Positions 57,797 to 64,000 of a stretch of DNA of 64,000 nucleotides are shown here, piece after piece. The notes beneath the pieces were generated by a model that did no database searches, was not told where the DNA came from, and saw only the letters and a list, made by a program, of their open reading frames with translations. The stretch's first letter is position 1, and each line of letters starts with the position of its first letter. Made by a program: the position numbers and the translations under genes. Source of the stretch: Caprimulgus europaeus (taxonomy: Eukaryota > Chordata > Aves > Caprimulgiformes > Caprimulgidae); the NCBI GenBank assembly GCA_907165065.1, contig OU015525.1, forward strand, positions 233,501-297,500, read 5' to 3'.

Positions 57797-58510
57797 GATG
57801 ATCACAGAATGTCAGGGATTGGAAGGGACCTCGAAAGCTCATCCAGTCCAACCCCCTGCCAGAGCACGAACACCCAGATGAGTTCACACAGGAAGGCATC
57901 CAGGAGGGTCTGGAATGTCTCCAGAGAAGGAGACTCCACACCCTCCCTGAGCAGCCTGGCCCAGGGCTCTGTTACCCTCACTGTAAAGAAGTTCCTTCTC
58001 AAATTTAAGCAGAACCTCCTGTGTTCCAGCTCACACCCATTGCCCCTTGTCCTATCACTGGACACCACTGAGAAGAGCCTGGCCCCATCCTCCTGACACT
58101 CACCCTTCAGATATTGATCAACATTAATGAGGTCCCCCCTCAGCCTCCTCTTCTCCAAGCTGAAGAGCCCCAGCTCCCTCAGCCTTTCCTCATCAGGGAG
58201 ATGCTCCACTCCCTTCATCACCTTGGTGGCTCTGTGCTGGACTCTCTCCAGCAGCTCCCTGTCCTTCTTGAACTGTGGGGCCCAGAACTGGACACAATAT
58301 TCCAGCTGTGGCCTCACCAGGGCAGAGTAGAGGGGAAGGAGAACCTCTCTGACCTACTGACTACACCCCTTCTAATGCACCCCAGGATGCCACTGGGGTG
58401 CATGGGGCACAAGGGCACAGCGCTGGCTCATGGTCATCCTGCTGTCCCCCAGGACTCCCAGATCCCTATGATCCCTGTGACCTTCTCATCCTTTTCTGAG
58501 CTACAGCTTT
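57797..58510 (-). mobile_element. CR1 LINE, 3' fragment with open ORF2 C-terminal frame
   Basis: Starts GATCACAGAATGTCAGGGAT. The minus-strand frame 58317-57802 (171 codons) reads [20 protein letters not shown], then [17 protein letters not shown] and [20 protein letters not shown], the C-terminal end of the CR1 reverse-transcriptase protein. It lacks the catalytic part, so it is a dead remnant although locally free of stops. Confidence 0.94.
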
Positions 58511-58704
58511 CCAGGTCAGAATCCCCCACTGCTGAATAAACCCTTTTAAACACAAAGCAAGCAGATGACGCCCGCTTCTGCCAAGCCTAAGACACTTCTG
58601 ACCTGCCACACCAGCCTCTTAAACATCCACTTCTACACCTCCTTCAAAATCCTCAATCATTAGAAACCTACATGTGGCCTAAATCAGATTTCTATTAAGA
58701 TCTA

Positions 58705-58775
58705 TTAAGATTTTGGGGGTTGGACTAGACAACCTTCAAAAGTCCTTTCCACCCCAAACTATTCTGTGATCCCAG
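58705..58775 (+). mobile_element. CR1 LINE, 3' tail only
   Basis: TTTTGGGGGTTGGACTAGAC then CCTTTCCACCCCAAACTATT and CTGTGATCCC. Confidence 0.85.
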
Positions 58776-58957
58776 GGAAAAGGCCCTTCCTTGTTCGATG
58801 GTTTTGCTTGTTTGAGGGTTTTTTTGTGTGTGTGTTTTGTTGTTTGGGGCTTTTCCCCCTATTTAGGATTATATTTTGTTTGTCAGCTCTTCCTAATCAA
58901 TTCATTTAGCTCCCACTATGGCATTTTAATTACAATGTTGTACAACACCTGATCTTC

Positions 58958-60115
58958 CAATCACAGAATGGTTTGGGCTGGAAGGGACCTTTGAAGATCA
59001 TTGAGTCCAACACCCCGGCCTTGGGCATCTTCCACCAGACCAGGCTGCTCACAGCCCCATCCAACCTGGCCCTGAACACTTCCAGGGATGAGGGGTCCAC
59101 AGCTTCTCTGGGCAACCTGGACCAAGGTCTCACCACCCTCACTGTCAAGTTTCTTCCATGTCCTACCTCAATCTCTCCTCTTTAACTGTTGCCCCTTGCC
59201 CTGTCCCTACAGGCCTTGGTAAAATGTCTGTCCCCACCTTGCTTATGAGCTCCCTTTATATATTGAAAGGTGCAGGAAGGTCTCCCTGGAGCCTTCTCTT
59301 CTCCAGGCTGAACATCTCCAGCTCTCCCAGCCTCTCTCCACGGCAGAGCTGTTCCACCCTCGCACCACTGCCGTGTCCCTCCTCTGGCCCCATGTCTGTG
59401 CTGTGCTGGGGACCCCTGAGCTGGATGCAGAGCTCAGGGGGGTTCTCCCCAGAGGGACAGAACCCCCTCCCTCCACCTGCTGCCCACGCTGCTCTGGGTG
59501 CAGCCCAGGAGATGCTGGGCTTTCTGAGCTGCCAGTGCTCACTGCTGGCTCAGGTCCAGTTGTTCATCCACTGGTATCTCCCAAGTCCTTCTCCACAGAG
59601 CTGCTCTCAATCCACTCATCCCCCAGCCTCTGCTGATAGTAGGGACTGCCCCAACCCAGATGCAGGACCTTGCCACTTGGCCTTGTTGAACTTCATGAGC
59701 TTCCCAGTGTTCCACTCCTCAAGCCTATCAAGATCCCACTGGATGCCATCCCTTTCCTCTTGTGTATCACCTGCACCTCTCAGCTTGGTGTGACCTGCAA
59801 ACCTGCTGAGGGTGCCCTCAATCCCACAGTCCCAGTATGGACCCCTGAGGGCCAAACTCACTGAGGGTGCCCTCAATCCCACAGTCCCAGCACGGACCCC
59901 TGAGGGCCACCACTCATGACTGATCCCTGTTTTCACACGGAGCTGTTGATGCAGCTCTTTGGATGCAGCCATCCAGCCAATTCCTTACCCATCCAATAGT
60001 TCACCCACCAACCCCCATCTCTCCCATTCAGTTTCAAGGATGTTGTTGGAGGACTGTGTCAGAGGCCACACAGAAGCCCAGGCAGACGACCTTTTGTCAG
60101 ACAATTGACTTCTCA
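58958..60115 (-). mobile_element. CR1 LINE, longest copy in the window (about 1.15 kb)
   Basis: Starts CCAATCACAGAATGGTTTGG and extends far into ORF2 (CTTGCCACTTGGCCTTGTTG, CACCTCTCAGCTTGGTGTGA). It carries an internal 55-bp direct duplication at 59806-59915 and many frame breaks. Confidence 0.92.
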
Positions 60116-60658
60116 AGACCTTTATGAAGTGACTTTGGAAAATACCTTGTCAGCCAAGTGAGATTGTGCACAGAAATGTGATGAACCCTTGGGCTGCCGC
60201 TCTTCAATCCATGCTCAGCCCCTGCATCACCCTCGAGCCGCTCTGGTTTTTAAACCACCACCACCAGAAGGGAGCTCCCAGTGCAGCCTCCATACCCCTA
60301 ACTCCAGCCAACAGACCAGGAGTGGAGAGTGGAAAATGGGAGCTGGACAGACCCAGCCAGGCCCGGGGGAGGTGTTCTGGATTTCTGTAGTAGGCACAAT
60401 AAACCCAGGAACAATTAAAACCAGGGAGTTTGCTCCTGCATCACAGACAAAGGCAGCCAAGCAGCTGTGGAACTGGGGGTCACTGTGAGCCACCAGCACC
60501 TGCTGTGGCTCTGAGGGGTCAGGGGGCCACAGGGGCAGGGGACAAAGTGTTTCCAGCACAGACAGGGAGGGACAAACACCACTGCACAACACTGCCTGCA
60601 GGTCTCAGCAAGGACTGCCAACAAAAGGAAACTCAGGCTGAAAATGCCAAGAAGGGCT
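60116..60658. other. Intergenic DNA between CR1 and the T-free tract
   Basis: About 540 bp of ordinary-looking sequence with no recognised feature. Confidence 0.5.
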
Positions 60659-63175
60659 GAGCAGGGCAGAGGAGCAGGGAGAGAGCGGGGAGAGAGCGGG
60701 GAGAGAGCAGGGGGAGAGCAGGGGGAGAGCAGGGGGAGAGCAGGGGGAGAGCGGGGAGAGAGCGGGGAGAGAGCGGGGAGAGAGCGGGGAGAGAGCGGGG
60801 AGAGAGCGGGGAGAGAGCGGGGAGAGAGCAGGGAGAGCGGGAGAGAGCAGGGGAGAGCAGGGGGAGAGAGCGGGGAGAGAGCGGGGAGAGAGCGGGGAGA
60901 GAGCAGGGGAGAGCAGGGGGAGAGAGCAGGGAGAGAGCGGGGGGGAGAGCAGGGGGAGAGCAGGGGGAGAGCAGGGGGAGAGCAGGGGGAGAGAGCGGGG
61001 AGAGAGCGGGGAGAGAGCGGGGAGAGAGCAGGGGGAGAGCAGGGGGAGAGCAGGGGAGAGCAGGGAGAGAGCAGGGGGAGAGAGCAGGGAGAGAGCAGGG
61101 GGAGAGCAGGGGGAGAGAGCGGGGAGAGAGCGGGGAGAGAGCGGGAGAGAGCGGGAGAGAGCAGGGGAGAGCAGGGGGAGAGAGCAGGGAGAGAGCGGGG
61201 GGGAGAGCAGGGGGAGAGCAGGGGGAGAGAGCAGGGAGAGAGCGGGGAGAGAGCAGGGAGAGAGCGGGAGAGAGCAGGGGAGAGCAGGGGGAGAGAGCAG
61301 GGAGAGAGCGGGGGGGAGAGCAGGGGGAGAGCAGGGGGAGAGCAGGGGGAGAGCAGGGGGAGAGAGCGGGGAGAGAGCGGGGAGAGAGCGGGGAGAGAGC
61401 AGGGGGAGAGCAGGGGGAGAGCAGGGAGAGAGCAGGGGGAGAGCAGGGGGAGAGCAGGGGGAGAGCAGGGGGAGAGCAGGGGGAGAGCAGGGGAGAGAGC
61501 GGGGAGAGAGCGGGGGAGAGAGCGGGGGGGAGAGCAGGAGAGAGAGCAGGAGAGAGCAGGGAGAGAGCGGGGAGAGAGCGGGGAGAGAGCGGGGAGAGAG
61601 CAGGGAGAGAGCAGGGGGAGAGCAGGGGGAGAGCAGGGGGAGAGCAGGGAGAGAGCAGGGAGAGAGCAGGGGGAGAGAGCAGGGGGAGAGCAGGGGGAGA
61701 GCAGGGGGAGAGCAGGGGGAGAGCAGGGGGAGAGCAGGGGAGAGAGCAGGGAGAGAGCGGGGGGGAGAGCGGGGAGAGAGCGGGGAGAGAGCAGGAGAGA
61801 GCAGGGGGAGAGCAGGGGGAGAGCAGGGGGAGAGCAGGGGGAGAGCAGGGGGAGAGCAGGGGAGAGAGCAGGGAGAGAGCGGGGGGGAGAGCGGGGGGGG
61901 GAGCAGGAGAGAGAGCAGGAGAGAGCAGGGAGAGAGCGGGGAGAGAGCGGGGAGAGAGCGGGGAGAGAGCAGGGAGAGAGCAGGGAGAGAGCAGGGGGAG
62001 AGCAGGGGGAGAGCGGGGAGAGAGCGGGGAGAGAGCAGGGAGAGAGCAGGGGGAGAGCGGGGAGAGAGCAGGGAGAGAGCAGGGGGAGAGCAGGGAGAGA
62101 GCAGGGAGAGAGCGGGGGGGAGAGCGGGGAGAGAGCGGGGAGAGAGCAGGAGAGAGCAGGGGGAGAGAGCAGGAGAGAGCAGGGAGAGAGCGGGGAGAGA
62201 GCGGGGAGAGAGCGGGGAGAGAGCAGGAGAGAGCAGGGGGAGAGCAGGGGGAGAGCAGGGGGAGAGCAGGGGGAGAGCAGGGGGAGAGCAGGGGAGAGAG
62301 CAGGGAGAGAGCAGGGAGAGAGCGGGGGGGAGAGCGGGGGGGAGAGCGGGGGGGAGAGCAGGAGAGAGAGCAGGAGAGAGCGGGGAGAGAGCGGGGAGAG
62401 AGCGGGGAGAGAGCGGGGAGAGAGCAGGGAGAGAGCAGGGAGAGAGCGGGGGGAGAGCGGGGGGAGAGCGGGGAGAGAGCAGGGGGAGAGCAGGGGGAGA
62501 GCAGGGAGAGAGCAGGGAGAGAGCAGGGAGAGAGCAGGGGGAGAGCAGGGAGAGAGCAGGGAGAGAGCAGGGAGAGAGCAGGGAGAGAGCGGGGGAGAGA
62601 GCGGGGAGAGAGCGGGAGAGAGCAGGGGAGAGAGCAGGGGAGAGAGCAGGGGAGAGAGCGGGGAGAGAGCGGGGAGAGAGCAGGGGAGAGAGCGGGGAGA
62701 GAGCGGGGAGAGAGCGGGGAGAGAGCAGGGGAGAGAGCGGGGAGAGAGCAGGGGAGAGAGCAGGGGAGAGAGCGGGGAGAGAGCGGGGAGAGAGCAGGGA
62801 GAGAGCAGGGAGAGAGCGGGGGAGAGAGCGGGGGAGAGAGCGGGGGGGAGAGCGGGGGGGAGAGCGGGGGGGAGAGCGGGGGGGGAGAGCGGGGGGGGAG
62901 AGCGGGGGGGAGAGCGGGGAGAGAGCGGGGAGAGAGCAGGGGGGAGAGCGGGGGGAGAGCGGGGGGAGAGCGGGGGGAGAGCGGGGGGAGAGCGGGGAGA
63001 GAGCGGGAGAGAGCAGGGGGAGAGCAGGGGAGAGCAGGGGGAGAGAGCAGGGGGAGAGAGCAGGGGAGAGAGCAGGGGGGAGAGCAGGGGGAGAGCAGGG
63101 GGGAGCAGGGGGAGAGCAGGGGGAGAGCAGGGGGAGAGCAGGGGGAGAGCAGGGGGAGAGCAGGGGGAGAGCAGG
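60659..63175. repeat. 2.5-kb G/A-rich minisatellite with no T on the plus strand
   Basis: Units of about 10-12 bp (GGGGAGAGAGC and GGGGGAGAGCA) repeat over 2.5 kb. I find no T in the plus strand here, hence no A in the minus strand. Stop codons need T, or A on the complement, so all six frames are open. That explains apparent proteins of 856-894 residues on both strands. These are not genes. Confidence 0.96.
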
Positions 63176-63689
63176 CTGGTCCCAGGAGAATGGGGCTGTC
63201 AGAACACAAGGTGAAGCAACAGCCCTGCTGTGAACTGGGAATGGGGGTAAACACAGGGGAGGAGAGAGGTTATTTAGGCTAACAGGCAATATCAGTACAG
63301 AAAGAAGTGAACAAAGTAATCATAAATAAACTGCACATACAAATGTCTAACCTACAGTAGAAGAAGGGTTCAAGTGTTGGAAACAAAATACAAAAATTTA
63401 ATTTTAAATACATCTCCATGCTTAGAAGCAACCCCCAGCTGCAGGCTCGACCCTGTGAGGTTCCTCTCCTCCTTTACAGGAGTTTCTAAACTAAAACACA
63501 ATTATTTTCTCCAGATCTGCGCTGTGCACCAGCTGTGTAACAAGCAAGTAGCCCCTCACATTACATACTTAATTAACATGAGCTAATTCTGTTCCTACTT
63601 ATTCACTAGAAAGATTACTAAAATAAATGCATTTAAGCTTTCTAAATATTGCTAAAGCTTTTGAGTCCTCAACAAAAAAATCCCCAGAC
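63176..63689. other. AT-richer unique sequence right of the T-free tract
   Basis: No exon or repeat recognised. Base composition changes abruptly from G/A-rich to AT-rich. Confidence 0.5.
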
Positions 63690-63858
63690 TTTCCTGTCAG
63701 GTAAGAGATGTTCCATGTCACTGTCCCCAAACCTTCCTTTCAGGTAAGAGATGTTCCATGTCACTGTCCCCAAACCTTCCTTTCAGGTAAGACATGTTCC
63801 ATGTCACTGTCCCCAAACCTTCCTTTCAGGTAAGACATGTTCCATATCACTGCCCAGA
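63690..63858 (+). repeat. 43-bp tandem repeat, 4 copies, each with a TTTCAG/GTAAGA motif
   Basis: Units contain CCTTCCTTTCAGGTAAGA, then ATGTTCCAT(G/A)TCACTG, then CCCCAAA. Each copy joins a pyrimidine tract plus CAG to GTAAGA, at 63700/63701, 63743/63744, 63786/63787 and 63829/63830. The last 140 bases of the window show nothing further. Confidence 0.93.
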
Positions 63859-64000
63859 GTACAAGGGCTAGAAGTTTACTTCAGAAATGCACTTTTAGGT
63901 GCTACAACCCAACCCTACTCATGCTCTCCCCCACTGGGACTCCTGCAGCCTGACCTGCTGTTCAGATCTGGGCACATCCAGGAAGGATCAGTCAAGGTAA

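Noticed and set aside
57802-58317. 171-codon frame that looks like a real protein
   Set aside because: It is the C-terminal end of the CR1 reverse-transcriptase ORF without its catalytic part, so a transposon remnant and not a host gene.
60605-63289. Open frames of 856, 873 and 894 codons on both strands
   Set aside because: They lie entirely in the G/A-rich tandem repeat that lacks T on one strand and so cannot contain stops; the products are Ser/Leu/Pro or Arg/Glu/Gly low-complexity with no domain.

Overview
The window looks like bird nuclear DNA. It is crowded with 3'-end fragments of CR1 non-LTR retrotransposons, the dominant avian repeat (about 20 fragments in both orientations). It also has many GC-rich minisatellites, and a single vertebrate multi-exon gene with clean GT-AG junctions. 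The style (GC-rich, VNTR-rich, CpG-island promoter) suggests a microchromosome or subtelomeric region. CR1 also occurs in crocodilians and turtles, so 'bird' is an inference. No bacterial, viral or CRISPR-like system is present.

The only protein-coding gene I can support is SCRIB (Scribble planar cell polarity protein) on the minus strand. Its first 16 coding exons run from the start codon at 49056 down to 5684. They join in one unbroken frame of 2127 nt (709 codons). They encode the N-terminal cysteine-containing tip, the whole leucine-rich-repeat (LRR) array, the LAP-specific region and the acidic linker, and stop just before PDZ1. The PDZ1-4 exons and the 3' end must lie beyond base 1. Start codon and exon 1 sit in a CpG island (about 48.4-49.65 kb).

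Layout by region: 1-5683 is intron 16 with two long CR1 fragments and a 4 x 25-bp repeat. 5684-24562 holds exons 16 to 2, with VNTRs in introns 12, 9 and 5 and CR1 in introns 5 and 3. 24563-48894 is a very long intron 1 (24.3 kb) full of CR1 plus a 2-kb double VNTR block. 48.4-49.65 kb is the CpG island and exon 1. 49.7-64 kb is upstream DNA with no recognisable exon. It holds CR1 copies, CA and TCCTC microsatellites, a 30-bp repeat, a 2.5-kb tract with no T on the plus strand, and a 43-bp repeat at the right edge.

Most long open frames here are artefacts of tandem repeats, or CR1 reverse-transcriptase C-terminal remnants. The points most worth checking are: near-identical inverted CR1 copies flanking SCRIB exons 2-3 (possible circular RNA or RNA editing); a tandem array of joined 3'/5' splice-site motifs at 63.69-63.86 kb; the T-free 2.5-kb tract; a VNTR abutting the exon 13 acceptor; and an open in-frame N-terminal extension upstream of the SCRIB start.
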